Shown here: positions 34,572-44,071 of the stretch, piece by piece
Position numbering within the stretch: position 1 is the stretch's first letter
Layout: every line of letters begins with the position of its first letter
Assembly (NCBI RefSeq): GCF_013488225.1
Contig: NZ_CP041240.1
Coordinates: 1 to 64,000 of the forward strand
From: Sinorhizobium mexicanum
GTDB lineage: Bacteria; Pseudomonadota; Alphaproteobacteria; Rhizobiales; Rhizobiaceae
Direction of reading: 5' to 3'
DNA length: 64,000 nt
The notes under the pieces: model-generated
What the model was told of the DNA's origin: nothing
Database searches by the model: none
Seen by the model: the letters and a program-made list of their open reading frames with translations, nothing else
Program-made: the position numbers and the translations under genes

Positions 34572-36260
34572 ATGCTGAAACTGCATGCCTTGGGAAGGCT
34601 GACCCTTCTCGACGAAGAAGGTCGCGATCTTGCGCCGCAGGGCAGCAAGGCGCGGGGGGCGGTTGCGCTGTTGGCGACCGCGCCGGGCTACACACGCACC
34701 AGGGCGTGGCTGCAGCAACGCCTATGGAGCGACCGGGCACCTGAACAGGCAGCGGGTAGCCTGCGCGCCGCCCTCAGCGAGATACGCCGCGCGCTGGGTC
34801 CGCATCGCCAGATGCTGATAGCATCCCGGCATGCAGTTAGCCTGGACCCTGCGTACTTTCAAATCGTCTACGAGCCATCCGATGGTGAACAGCCCGGCAG
34901 CGCGCCGCAAGCCTTCGAAGATGTTGCGGTGCATGACCGGGCCTTCGAGTTGGCCATCCGAGCGGTGCGCGGCGATGTTCTCGTAAGATGGACCCAACAG
35001 CGCAGGACGGCGGCCCGGCGGAAGAGGATAGTTCTGGTGCGCAGTGATGCGCGCGGGGCGCCGGCCGCAGACGTGGGCGCACGACTGTTGCAAAACCGCA
35101 TATTGAGCGCCTTGCGGCAAATTGACGATCTCGAGATCATGAGCGCGGGCGCAGATGACGGCGCCAATGATCTCGATGTGCCCGGTGGCCAACCGCAGGC
35201 GATGCTCCTCATCCGGGTGCTCTCCGTTGCCGTCAAAGACGATGTCTTCCTATCTTGCGAAATCCAGAGCGGCCGGCGGCTCTGGTCAGACAGTGCGAGC
35301 GTGCCCGGCGCAATCGGCGCAATGCACGAATCCGTTGAGCTGGATAGACTTGCGCTCAGTACAGTCGATCATGTTGTGGACGCGTTCGTCGACCAAGCGT
35401 CGATCGAGGGGAGCAACGCCTGCGCGCTTGCGTTGGCGCGCGAGGCGAGAAACTTGTTCTTTCAGCTCGACAAGGCCAGCCTGATCAATGCCGATCGCCT
35501 GTTCCAGCGGGCCTTTGAAATCGAGGCGCGCGGCCGCTACTTGGCGTGGCGTGGGTTCCTGCGCAATGCCGCATTTTTCCAACACCGCTCGATGTCGTTC
35601 CTGGACGGTTCGGCGACCGTCACCGACTTCGCCATCGAAGCACTACGCCATTCCCCTGATGACGCCATCGTGCACACGATCAGCTCGCAGATCGAGTATA
35701 TTCATCAGGGAAGTCTGCGCACGCCGCTCGTGATGGCCCAGCGCGGCGTCACTCGTGATCCTACCGAACCACTTGGCTGGGCCCTGCTGTCCAATGCCCT
35801 GAGCACCAATGGTAAACTAGAGGAGGGATACCGGGCGGCCCTTCGTGCGCTGGACCTCAGCAGGAATGGTCCGTTCCAGTTCTATTTCGAGCATTTCGCC
35901 TGCATGGCCGCGGTCGCGCTTGCTGAGTATGACCAGGCGTTGCTGCATGCAAGAATGGCCTTGCGCTTTCGCCCGGATTTCGTCTCGACGAGGCGCTACG
36001 AGGTCGCCCTGCTTCTGCACCGGGACGATACGCCGCGCCTGAACCTTTCGGTGGCCTCCCTGCGTCAGCAGGAACCCGGCTTTACGTCCATAGCTCTCCT
36101 GGATTCGTCCTATCCGGTGAATACGTTGCGTCGCCTGCCCATCATGGACACGGTTGTGAAACGAGCTTCACCCTATCCCGACGTGATTGGGACTCCGACG
36201 CCGGCAATCATAGGTCGTGCCGGAGTGATTGCTGCCAGGCGATCTCGGGGCGCTCCGTGA
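34572..36260 (+). CDS. SARP/BTAD-like transcriptional regulator
   Basis: A 562-residue regulator. Residues about 1-95 form an OmpR-type winged helix of the SARP type (MLKLHALGRLTLLDEEGRDL at the start, ARGAVALLATAPGYTRTRAW, LRAALSEIRRALG). The remaining sequence is helical, with repeat-like segments (LALAREARNLFFQLDKASLI, SNALSTNGKLEEGYRAALRA) like TPR units. Such proteins activate gene clusters. It starts at ATG 34572 behind a GAGGGGG stretch and is divergent from the peptidoglycan hydrolase cluster, and it precedes the aminotransferase-caspase genes on the same strand. It is therefore the natural candidate to control both arms. Confidence 0.85.
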   Translation: MLKLHALGRLTLLDEEGRDLAPQGSKARGAVALLATAPGYTRTRAWLQQRLWSDRAPEQAAGSLRAALSEIRRALGPHRQMLIASRHAVSLDPAYFQIVYEPSDGEQPGSAPQAFEDVAVHDRAFELAIRAVRGDVLVRWTQQRRTAARRKRIVLVRSDARGAPAADVGARLLQNRILSALRQIDDLEIMSAGADDGANDLDVPGGQPQAMLLIRVLSVAVKDDVFLSCEIQSGRRLWSDSASVPGAIGAMHESVELDRLALSTVDHVVDAFVDQASIEGSNACALALAREARNLFFQLDKASLINADRLFQRAFEIEARGRYLAWRGFLRNAAFFQHRSMSFLDGSATVTDFAIEALRHSPDDAIVHTISSQIEYIHQGSLRTPLVMAQRGVTRDPTEPLGWALLSNALSTNGKLEEGYRAALRALDLSRNGPFQFYFEHFACMAAVALAEYDQALLHARMALRFRPDFVSTRRYEVALLLHRDDTPRLNLSVASLRQQEPGFTSIALLDSSYPVNTLRRLPIMDTVVKRASPYPDVIGTPTPAIIGRAGVIAARRSRGAP

Positions 36261-36379
36261 AATCATCGTGAAATCGTTGCGGGAGGCATCCAAGCCCAAG
36301 TGGCTCCCCTTCTTCTTTGTTCATGGGTGAGATTTACTGCAGGAGAAGTTTAGTTCGCGTGTCATGGGGGAGAACTGCC

Positions 36380-37579
36380 TTGCCTGTTCGGACAACTGAA
36401 TTTCCCAAGCGGCCGCCTCGCTTCGGCCCGGCAGAAATTGAAGCGCTGACGGCGGCCCTTTCCAAGAATGAACTCTGGTATTGGCAAAAGGAATCGATCG
36501 TCGCGAGCACGATGACCAAGTACGCCGAGAAATTCGGCGCACACCGTGCGGTCGCCACCTCGTCCGGAACTGCCAGTCTTCATGTGGCTATCGCGGCCGC
36601 CAGGATGCCGGCTGGTTCCGAGGTGATCACGACACCGATTACCGACATTGGCACCATCAACGCCATCCTTTACCAGAACCTGATCCCGGTGTTCGCCGAT
36701 GTCGATCCCGACACTGCTATGCCCAGGCCTGAACATATCACAGCGGCAATCACCGATCGGACGCGCGGCGTGGTCGCGGTCCATCTAACGGGTTGCCCAA
36801 TGGAAATCGAGGACATCGCAAGCATTTGCTCGCGAGCGGGATTGGCCCTCATAGAGGATTGCGCTCAGGCGCTAGGTGCCACCTACAGAGGGAAATCCGT
36901 CGGGTTGTTCGGGCAGTACGGGTGTTACAGCCTGAATGATCAAAAGCACATCACTTCCGGCGAAGGTGGTTTCGTGCTGACTCACACGGATTATGACTAT
37001 TTTCTCGCCCACAACTACGCCGACAAGTTTTACGACCGCTACGGTCGGAACGTTCGGTTGCAGGCTCTGGCGCCGAACTACCGCATGAGCGAACTTGACG
37101 GCGCAATGGCCGCGGCCCAACTGCCTAAGTTGGATGGTATCATACGTAAGCGCAGGGCGCTCGGCGATCGCTTGAACGGTGAACTGAGTAAGATCCGAGG
37201 GATTATTCCGCAACAGAAGCCGCCTGGTGCCGAGTGTAGCTACTTCTTCTACCTTTTCCGTATCGATCCACGGATCATTTCGTGCAGCCGCGACGCATTT
37301 GTCCGCGGGCTCGCGCGGGAAGGGATTCCGGCTCGGGGCGCCTATGTCCGGGAACCGATCTATCGCAGTCACTACTTCTTGCAGAAGTCGTTTTTCCCGG
37401 GAGTGTGGCCAGCTGAGGTCGTCGCCGGCCGGTCTTATGACTACAAGTCGGTGTCGCTGCCCGGAACGGAAGAAGCTGTCGCGAGCGGCATAATCCTCGA
37501 TCTGCACGAGGGTTTCGAGGACAGCGACATCGATGACTATATTGCAGCGATTGATTTGGTCGCGAAAAATAATCGTTGA
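36380..37579 (+). CDS. DegT/DnrJ/EryC1/StrS-type aminotransferase
   Basis: About 399 residues, a PLP-dependent sugar aminotransferase-like enzyme. ATSSGTASLHVAI (PLP phosphate region), HLTGCPMEIEDI, LIEDCAQALGATY (Asp that contacts the PLP ring) and SLNDQKHITSGEGGFV (Lys forming the Schiff base) are all present. Enzymes of this family aminate keto-sugars for polysaccharides or antibiotics. I use TTG 36380, preceded by GGGGGAG at about 7 bases, where the family normally begins; the frame is open to 36317. No other sugar-nucleotide gene lies nearby. It stands between the SARP-like regulator and the cytochrome-like protein, 18 bases before the latter. Confidence 0.85.
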   Translation: MPVRTTEFPKRPPRFGPAEIEALTAALSKNELWYWQKESIVASTMTKYAEKFGAHRAVATSSGTASLHVAIAAARMPAGSEVITTPITDIGTINAILYQNLIPVFADVDPDTAMPRPEHITAAITDRTRGVVAVHLTGCPMEIEDIASICSRAGLALIEDCAQALGATYRGKSVGLFGQYGCYSLNDQKHITSGEGGFVLTHTDYDYFLAHNYADKFYDRYGRNVRLQALAPNYRMSELDGAMAAAQLPKLDGIIRKRRALGDRLNGELSKIRGIIPQQKPPGAECSYFFYLFRIDPRIISCSRDAFVRGLAREGIPARGAYVREPIYRSHYFLQKSFFPGVWPAEVVAGRSYDYKSVSLPGTEEAVASGIILDLHEGFEDSDIDDYIAAIDLVAKNNR

Positions 37580-37597
37580 ACGTGTCTTGGTGAGGGT

Positions 37598-38998
37598 ATG
37601 GCGATGGCAAACCGCGCGCTCCTTTTCTCCCTGGTCTGCATGTTTCTGGCGGTCTTTTTGTCGACGAGCCCTGCACAATTTGCCGATGGGCGGCGATGCG
37701 AGACGCCAGAAGGGATGCCGTTCACTGAGGCAGCGCGTATCAAGCTCGAGTGCTCAAGCACGAGGCCCCTGAAGGACGGTGCGAATGAACGCGAGTTCGT
37801 CATCAAGCTGCCGTCCTTGCAGCAAAAGCCTGAGAGAAAGTACCCCTGGCAGGAGATCAACCCCCTCAAGGATCCGTCGGCTTTCCTAAAATCCCTGTTG
37901 GCATATGGCATCAAGGACAATCAGAAGATCGACTGGCGCATCGAGGACGACCAATCAAATGGTTGGTGTCACGCTCCTTGGTTCCAGGACGCGCGGGAAC
38001 GCCTGCGCGGCATGACGTCGGAGCGCCGATCACGCGCACGCGAGCTTCATGCATTGCAAGCAGAGTGGCGCGTGAACTGGGCTGTCGGCATTTACAACGC
38101 TGCAGCGTGCAGAAGGCTGGCCGAGGTGTGGCAGGATCCCGCGTTCCCGAAAACCAAGGATTTTGCGTTTCCGGACGGAGCCTATGCGATCAAGCTGCTC
38201 TTCACACAGGCGACGCCATCCGAAGTGCCTTATCTGGCCGGTTCCCTGGAGTGGGATGCCGCCATTGGAGATGCTGGCGAGGTGGCAACGATGCGGCTGC
38301 TGCAGGTCGACGTCGCCGTGAAGGACAGCCGCATCCCTGGGGGCTCCGGCTGGTTTTTCGGCACATTCATTTATGACGCCGGCATCCCCGGCAACACGCC
38401 CTATGAGAGACTGGCGCCTGTCGGCCTGACTTGGGGCGGTGACCCCGCGCTGACCGCATTCCAATACGAGCAAATGGGAAAAATCGCGACGGAATCATGG
38501 GTCAATCCGCAGGTGGCCGAAATGTTCTTCCATCTGCCGCGGCATAATCTGGGCCTGTTCGGCCGGCTCAACGGACCGGTCGACAATCCGAGATCATCGT
38601 GCATCGCCTGTCACGGGCAAGCGCTCGATTGGGGACGCGCCATCCCGAAGGGAAGCCTTGCCGCGCGAAGCGCACTTATGATGTTGCCTGCAATACCGCA
38701 GGACGCTTCGAACGACGGACAGATAGGTCGCTACTTCATGAATCTGGGATCGTCGTCTTCCGTGCAGGGCACGCAGCCGCTCGACTATTCGCTGCAATTG
38801 GCAAAAGGGATCGAGAACTTCCGGGCCTGGGTGAAGGCCGATTACGAAAGCATGGTAGGCAGCACGACCGACGTGCCGATGTTTGCCTTTCCGACGGATC
38901 CCTTCGAGGTCCAGCCAATCACCCGAAGCGAGCCGTCCATTCGGGCTGCGCAGCCGTCCGTTCGAACCGAACCTGCCGAAGAAGTTTTCAAACGTTAG
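37598..38998 (+). CDS. Secreted protein with a haem-binding CxxCH motif
   Basis: A 466-residue protein with an N-terminal signal peptide (ALLFSLVCMFLAVFLSTSPA, residues about 7-26) and one cytochrome-c-type motif CIACH at 335-339, directly followed by GQALDWG. A distal Met could come from SALMMLP. The region 60-330 is unfamiliar. It resembles large periplasmic cytochrome-like proteins of unknown function. The start is ATG 37598; ATG 37604 lies 6 bases further. It follows the aminotransferase gene after 18 bases and is followed by a small membrane protein after 9, so these three are probably one operon. Confidence 0.75.
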   Translation: MAMANRALLFSLVCMFLAVFLSTSPAQFADGRRCETPEGMPFTEAARIKLECSSTRPLKDGANEREFVIKLPSLQQKPERKYPWQEINPLKDPSAFLKSLLAYGIKDNQKIDWRIEDDQSNGWCHAPWFQDARERLRGMTSERRSRARELHALQAEWRVNWAVGIYNAAACRRLAEVWQDPAFPKTKDFAFPDGAYAIKLLFTQATPSEVPYLAGSLEWDAAIGDAGEVATMRLLQVDVAVKDSRIPGGSGWFFGTFIYDAGIPGNTPYERLAPVGLTWGGDPALTAFQYEQMGKIATESWVNPQVAEMFFHLPRHNLGLFGRLNGPVDNPRSSCIACHGQALDWGRAIPKGSLAARSALMMLPAIPQDASNDGQIGRYFMNLGSSSSVQGTQPLDYSLQLAKGIENFRAWVKADYESMVGSTTDVPMFAFPTDPFEVQPITRSEPSIRAAQPSVRTEPAEEVFKR

Positions 38999-39007
38999 GA
39001 GCGAACC

Positions 39008-39280
39008 ATGAAAGAGACAATTGCAGAATGTGCACTGTGGTTCTCCGTTAGCTCCTTCGTCTTGTATCTGACGACCGCCGCTGCCCAGATTATTCTGCAG
39101 TTCAAAGCACCCGCCAGTCCGGAGCGGGCGGCGGCGCCAAATGTCACAGGCTTCTTCACCGCGCTCAAAGACCTGGTCGAGGCCCTTTCCAAGGCCAGCC
39201 CTACGCTACTGGCACTGATTGCGTCCATCGCCTACCTGGCATTGGCTGGACTTGCCGCGGGCGTGTTCGGGACAGGATGA
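39008..39280 (+). CDS. Small two-span membrane protein
   Basis: A 90-residue protein with hydrophobic segments at about 9-32 (ALWFSVSSFVLYLTTAAAQI) and 66-86 (LLALIASIAYLALAGLAAGV), joined by a polar loop of 33 residues. AGGAGCGAACC precedes ATG 39008, giving a good ribosome binding site. No family is recognised. It follows the cytochrome-like gene by 9 bases and precedes the caspase gene by about 180. A holin-like or effector function would fit the neighbours but is speculative. Confidence 0.7.
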   Translation: MKETIAECALWFSVSSFVLYLTTAAAQIILQFKAPASPERAAAPNVTGFFTALKDLVEALSKASPTLLALIASIAYLALAGLAAGVFGTG

Positions 39281-39463
39281 CCTTTGCATGTTGGGGACAT
39301 GGCGGGTCCTCGACGTGATGGTGGCGGCGACGTGAACACAACGGTGTGCTGGATCTGCCGCGTGTCCAATCTGCCGCACGGGCGGGGCGTGTTTATCTGC
39401 CCGGTGCGTTGAACCCTTGTTGTTAAGCTTGGCGGCGCGACCCGTCTTTACCGAGAAACCCCG

Positions 39464-40504
39464 ATGCCACTCGTCCCTTTACCCGCAACTGCCCCACCCC
39501 ATCGCCAGCCCGACGATCATGCAATCGTGGTCGGCATCGACCACTACGTGCCGGGGATCCCCAAGCTGCAAGGTGCGGTGAACGACTGCAACCTGTTTTG
39601 CCGTTGGCTCGTCGATCCGAAGTTCGGCGGCCTCAATCCCGCCAATGTCAACTTGGTTGTCTCGACTGGCCAGCATCCACCGGAGCCGCTGCGCAGTCAA
39701 ATCGAAGACATTTTAGTTACGTATTTCGACCGCGCCAACAACAACTGGCCGGGAGGCCGGCGGCTTTATCTGTTCTTCGCAGGACACGGATTGTCGCGGC
39801 CGCCGCCGAACCAGCGTGAATGCGCTCTCGTCATGGCGGATGCCCGTCCTAACCTCCTTCGCGGGTTGCTCGGTGATGTCGCGGCAGACAGCATGCGGCT
39901 GACTGGTCTGTTCAAGGAAGTGATGCTCGTAATGGACTGTTGCGCCGAGGTATCGGGACCGGCTGAACTCCTTTGTTACCTGCCTTCCTATGGAGACGTC
40001 ACGCTCGCTCGCCGTCCGTTTTTGCACATCCATGCCGCAGCCTGGAACGCGACGACCGCCGAAAGACAGTTGCCAGATCCGTTCACGCCGGAGACCGTTT
40101 CTGCGAGTTGGCAAGGTGTGCTGACCAACGTGTTGTTGCGTGGGCTAACGACCGCGGCCGCCGAAAACGGAGAAATTACGTCCAGTTCGCTCAAGCGCTT
40201 CATCGAGGCGGCCGTTAGCGGGTGTCGCATCGAATTCGACGACGGCGATCCGTTGGTGCCAACCCCCATGGTTTTTGGTGTCTCTCAAGGTGTGCCGGTC
40301 AATGTCTCACTGCGCAACGGCGCAACGCGGTTTCAAGTGCGCGATGGCGTCGATTTTAGTGTTTTCGTCGCAGCACGGCCCGCGCCGGCCATAGTGAGGC
40401 TCAAGCCGGGCCTGTGGTTGTTCGATGGCATCGATGCGACAGGGGTGATCACCGGGTCGCAGGCAGTGCCGGTCCGCGAGGGAGGGATAAATGTCGTCGT
40501 CTGA
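39464..40504 (+). CDS. Caspase-like cysteine protease (peptidase C14 type)
   Basis: A 346-residue protein with a caspase-like catalytic domain at about 18-250. The catalytic His is His108 in LYLFFAGHGL and the Cys is within VMDCCAE (Cys159 or Cys160). AIVVGIDHYVPGIPKLQGAV at the start is typical of the first strand of metacaspase-type domains. The last 80 residues are a small beta-rich extension. No signal peptide or membrane segment is visible. Its end overlaps the start of the next gene by 14 bases, and that is followed 11 bases later by an endonuclease-trypsin fusion. Three proteins made together, one a regulatory-type protease, suggest a proteolytically switched toxic or immune module. 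Confidence 0.88.
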   Translation: MPLVPLPATAPPHRQPDDHAIVVGIDHYVPGIPKLQGAVNDCNLFCRWLVDPKFGGLNPANVNLVVSTGQHPPEPLRSQIEDILVTYFDRANNNWPGGRRLYLFFAGHGLSRPPPNQRECALVMADARPNLLRGLLGDVAADSMRLTGLFKEVMLVMDCCAEVSGPAELLCYLPSYGDVTLARRPFLHIHAAAWNATTAERQLPDPFTPETVSASWQGVLTNVLLRGLTTAAAENGEITSSSLKRFIEAAVSGCRIEFDDGDPLVPTPMVFGVSQGVPVNVSLRNGATRFQVRDGVDFSVFVAARPAPAIVRLKPGLWLFDGIDATGVITGSQAVPVREGGINVVV

Positions 40505-42068
40505 AGCCTCTCCGACCCAGAAGCGCGTAACACTCAATATACAGGCGGCCGATGCCTTCACCGAAATCCGGGTACTGGACGCGCGCTTCGAACCGGTTGC
40601 GCTGACGTTGCCGACAGGGAAAACGGCAAACACCGGCAGCATTACCGTCGATGTCGTGCCGGGCCTATATGAGGTCGGCTTTGAGTGTGTCGAGGGATGG
40701 GAGAACCACCCTGTCATCGCACGATCGGAAGATACCGACGTCACGGTGAGACAGACGACGACGGCGCACGGCCGGGGAGCGACGGCGGTGGTGCTGACCG
40801 CACCCGGGCCGCAGCCGCGCAACGACGCCACGCTCGTGGTGGCGTTGACCGGGATCGCCCACGATCCGGCCGTGGCCGCCACGCCCCACATCACTGCAGC
40901 ACTGATTGCGGCCGACAGTGAGACGCCTGTTGCCGACGACCTGACGCCAGACCATAAGCACAGCTGGCAATTTGCGGTCGCGCCAGGGTATTGGCGATTA
41001 CAGCTAAGCGAACCCGACGGGCGCCAGTTCGAATTGCCCCTGACGATCTGTCCCGAGTACCGTCTGGAAGTGGAGGCGCCATTGTCTCAGTGCGGGGGCA
41101 TGAGCATCGACCTTGAGCGGCTGCGGGTGCGAATGCGGCCTATCCACGGACCGGGTATTGTCGACCCGGCGGTGATCCGATACGAGGAGGCGGCTCTGGC
41201 GGCCTTGAGCGGCGGGCGGGCCTTGTACGGACAGGACTTCGAGCAACTGATCGACGATTTGGCTGAGCAAAAACGGCTAAACCCGATGCTCGGTATCCTC
41301 GCGGCCCACCTTTGTGATCGCGGCGAGGACGATGACCTGCGGTTCCAGGAGCTTTTGCTGGAAAGGCTCACGCAGTTGACCGGCGGCGCTGAGGTCGGGC
41401 ATCCCGATGTCGCAGCGCTGCGGCAGCGCGTCCGGAGGCGCCACGGCTGGTCGCTCGACGAGGAACCGCCGGTCACATTTCCGCCGCTCCTTGCGGCAAG
41501 CTGGGCCGTACTGCTCGACGCTGCGAGGGAGCGCCCGGAACTAATTCCCGCGCATTCGCTCAGCGAACGCATCGCCGCCCGGCTCTGGTCATCCCGTTTG
41601 TGGATTGCATGGACGACTGCGCGGCTTGAGCCTTCGGTGACCGAGCACGTGGATCCGGGGCCCCGTTCGGTGGCGGCGCGGACGGTGAACACAGGTAAGG
41701 AGTTCGGGACGCAGTGCCGGATGATTGCCGACATGCTGGCCCATCAGGAACTGCGCGAATGGTTCCGTCACGCAAGCCGTCCTTCGCAGGAAGAAATTGA
41801 AAGCGTAAACCAGCCGTCCGTGACCCCGGCCGAGGCGGCAGTGGCAAAAGTGCTCCACCCGGTGGCAGACGACGAAGAGCGGCAGGATCGTCTCGCACGC
41901 ATTGCGGCAAGCAAGAAAGTGCAGGGCAGCGAGACGCAATCGAGCGCCGCCGACCTGACCTCGTTGGCAAGGACGCTGGGACTGCCCCCGGCCACGGTCG
42001 AGAGGGCGGTCGGCGGTCTTGCCGACAAACTCGAAAGCCAGGCATCGAAATACAACATCGAACTCTGA
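40491..42068 (+). CDS. Unknown protein linking caspase and nuclease-protease genes
   Basis: A 525-residue soluble protein that I do not recognise. Residues 1-210 look beta-rich (VTLNIQAADAFTEIRVLDAR, DVVPGLYEVGFECVEG, HSWQFAVAPGYWRLQLSEPD) and could form two beta-sandwich modules. Residues 220-525 are mainly helical with acidic patches, ending in a segment DLTSLARTLGLPPATVERAV that resembles an HTH. The gene overlaps the caspase gene by 14 bases and is followed 11 bases later by the nuclease-protease gene. It may be an adaptor, sensor or substrate of the caspase. Confidence 0.75.
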   Translation: MSSSEASPTQKRVTLNIQAADAFTEIRVLDARFEPVALTLPTGKTANTGSITVDVVPGLYEVGFECVEGWENHPVIARSEDTDVTVRQTTTAHGRGATAVVLTAPGPQPRNDATLVVALTGIAHDPAVAATPHITAALIAADSETPVADDLTPDHKHSWQFAVAPGYWRLQLSEPDGRQFELPLTICPEYRLEVEAPLSQCGGMSIDLERLRVRMRPIHGPGIVDPAVIRYEEAALAALSGGRALYGQDFEQLIDDLAEQKRLNPMLGILAAHLCDRGEDDDLRFQELLLERLTQLTGGAEVGHPDVAALRQRVRRRHGWSLDEEPPVTFPPLLAASWAVLLDAARERPELIPAHSLSERIAARLWSSRLWIAWTTARLEPSVTEHVDPGPRSVAARTVNTGKEFGTQCRMIADMLAHQELREWFRHASRPSQEEIESVNQPSVTPAEAAVAKVLHPVADDEERQDRLARIAASKKVQGSETQSSAADLTSLARTLGLPPATVERAVGGLADKLESQASKYNIEL

Positions 42069-42079
42069 AGGATTGAGCC

Positions 42080-44071
42080 ATGGCACAGCCAGAATTGGTC
42101 ATTCCCTACGATCCAGGATTTCTTGGGGACGGCTTCCGCGTTCCCATGCCGGCGCTTGGGGACGCTGCACGCGCAAGGGCGGTGGGGGACGGACAGGTAT
42201 TCGACTATACGCACTACTCGCTGGTAATGGATCGTGGGCGGCGCACCGCCATGCTGACTGCCAACAATATCGATGCGTCGCGCAAGGTGCAGATTGGCGG
42301 CGGCCTGACCTGGATAATGGATGAGCGGGTGGGAGAGCATCAGCTGGGCCGAGAAACCTACGATCATAACCAGATCGACAAGGGCCATCTGGTGCGCCGC
42401 GAGGACGTGCTGTGGGGGACCGTCGCGGAGGCGCGGGCTGCGAACAAGGCGACGTATTTTTATAGCAATGCAAGTCCCCAGCACAAAAACTTCAATCAGG
42501 ACGAGTGGAAGGCGATCGAGGACTGGGTGCTCGAACGAGCGACGGACTTTTCCTACCGGCTATGTGTGTTCACCGGACCGGTTTTCACCGATAGCGATCC
42601 GACCCTGGCCGACCTGCCGCCGGAACTGCGGGCGGTATCACCGCCGGCGCGGTTGCCTGCAGCCTTCTGGAAGGTCATCGTGCTGCGCGATGCCGAGGCG
42701 GGCGGCGATGACCTTTCCGCGGTCGCCTTTGCGATCAAGCAGAGCGAAGCATGGAACGACATGCATGGACAGCGGCTGCTCGATCTCAAGCTACATCAAG
42801 TGACGATGGCGGCGATTGAAACCTGGACCGGCCTTGATTTTGGGATGCTGAAAGAGGTCGACGAACTGGCGGCGGCTCGGGTGCGCCTCAGGAGTGTCGC
42901 CGCGGGGGACGCATGGCCCATAATTGGAGCGGCGAGCGATATCACTTGGTCGGGGAACGAGCGCCGGGCGCGGGGGCAGAGGGCAGCGCGAGGGATAGCC
43001 GGAACGCGCAACGCCGCTGCGGCGCCGCTATCTGCAACATGCTGTGGCCGCAACCCGTTCGATGCCCAGGTTGCGATCGCCGCGCTGAGCACCGACTTGG
43101 TGCGACTGGCCGACAGCGTTGCTGCGACGCCGGTGGCGCGGACGCCGCGCGGTGTCGGCGGGCCGCGCGGCGTGACGACCGCAGAAGGCGCCGCAGGCAA
43201 TACACAGATCGAGGCTCTGGTTGCTGCCGCGCCGGAGGCTATGCGAGACCGCGTCCTTAGGTTCGCCAGAGCGATCACCCAAGAGGGCCAGGTGGCCCGC
43301 GGTGAACGCCTGCCGGAAAGCGCCGAGGCGAATAAGCGTGTCGTAGGCGGAGGGCTGGTACCGCCGGGCGCCTTCTTGCATTGCGTTTGCATCGGCACGC
43401 CGGATTGGGCCTGCACGGGCGTGCTCGTCGCGCCGCGGGTCGTCCTGACTGCCGCGCATTGCGGTGGCGCGATCAACCGCATTATGGCGGGCGGCACCAC
43501 GGTGCTCCCTTATCTCAGCGCCGACGCACGGGTCATAGCCGTGCGGAAAGCCGTCGTCCATCCGGACTATCGCGCGCATCCGCGCAACGAAAACGACATC
43601 ACGGTGCTGATCCTGGATGCGCCGGCGCTGACGCCGCCCGCGGTTTTTGCAAAGCCCGAAGAGATAGGCGCCGCGTCGTCATTTGATATTGTCGGCTTCG
43701 GCTACAATGATCCAGTGCGGCCGCTCGGTCTGGGCACGAAGCGCCGGGTGACCGTCGACCTGCCGGCCATCATGGCGCGAATGCCGGACGAGGACTTGGG
43801 GCAACTGCCGGAGATGCTGGGCTTTCACCCGAATTATGAGTTTGTCGCCGGGCGCAAGATGCTGGGGAAGGACAGCTGCAACGGCGACAGCGGAGGACCC
43901 ATATACATCCCGGTGGGCGGGAACTTCAAACTCGCCGGGCTTACTAGCAGAGCAACCCGCGGTGCATCGGTGGGCTGCGGGGACGGCGGAATCTATGTGC
44001 AGCCCCAGCGGTTTCGCGACTGGATCGACGCTACGGTAGCCGCGGCAGGTGTGGAACCGCTCGGCGGCTAG
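42080..44071 (+). CDS. DNA/RNA non-specific endonuclease fused to trypsin-like protease
   Basis: A 663-residue two-domain enzyme. Residues about 40-260 are an NUC1-type endonuclease: NQIDKGHLVRRED (the DRGH motif with Lys in the second place, His103 as base) and FYSNASPQHKNFNQDEW (the metal-binding Asn region). Residues about 425-655 are a chymotrypsin-fold serine protease: His460 in TAAHC, Asp506 in NENDITVLILD and Ser604 in CNGDSGGP, with the Cys residues of HC and DSC. The linker (about 290-420) is Ala/Arg-rich. No signal peptide is present. Both active sites appear complete. With a caspase in the same operon, proteolytic release or activation of the nuclease is an attractive hypothesis. 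Confidence 0.9.
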   Translation: MAQPELVIPYDPGFLGDGFRVPMPALGDAARARAVGDGQVFDYTHYSLVMDRGRRTAMLTANNIDASRKVQIGGGLTWIMDERVGEHQLGRETYDHNQIDKGHLVRREDVLWGTVAEARAANKATYFYSNASPQHKNFNQDEWKAIEDWVLERATDFSYRLCVFTGPVFTDSDPTLADLPPELRAVSPPARLPAAFWKVIVLRDAEAGGDDLSAVAFAIKQSEAWNDMHGQRLLDLKLHQVTMAAIETWTGLDFGMLKEVDELAAARVRLRSVAAGDAWPIIGAASDITWSGNERRARGQRAARGIAGTRNAAAAPLSATCCGRNPFDAQVAIAALSTDLVRLADSVAATPVARTPRGVGGPRGVTTAEGAAGNTQIEALVAAAPEAMRDRVLRFARAITQEGQVARGERLPESAEANKRVVGGGLVPPGAFLHCVCIGTPDWACTGVLVAPRVVLTAAHCGGAINRIMAGGTTVLPYLSADARVIAVRKAVVHPDYRAHPRNENDITVLILDAPALTPPAVFAKPEEIGAASSFDIVGFGYNDPVRPLGLGTKRRVTVDLPAIMARMPDEDLGQLPEMLGFHPNYEFVAGRKMLGKDSCNGDSGGPIYIPVGGNFKLAGLTSRATRGASVGCGDGGIYVQPQRFRDWIDATVAAAGVEPLGG

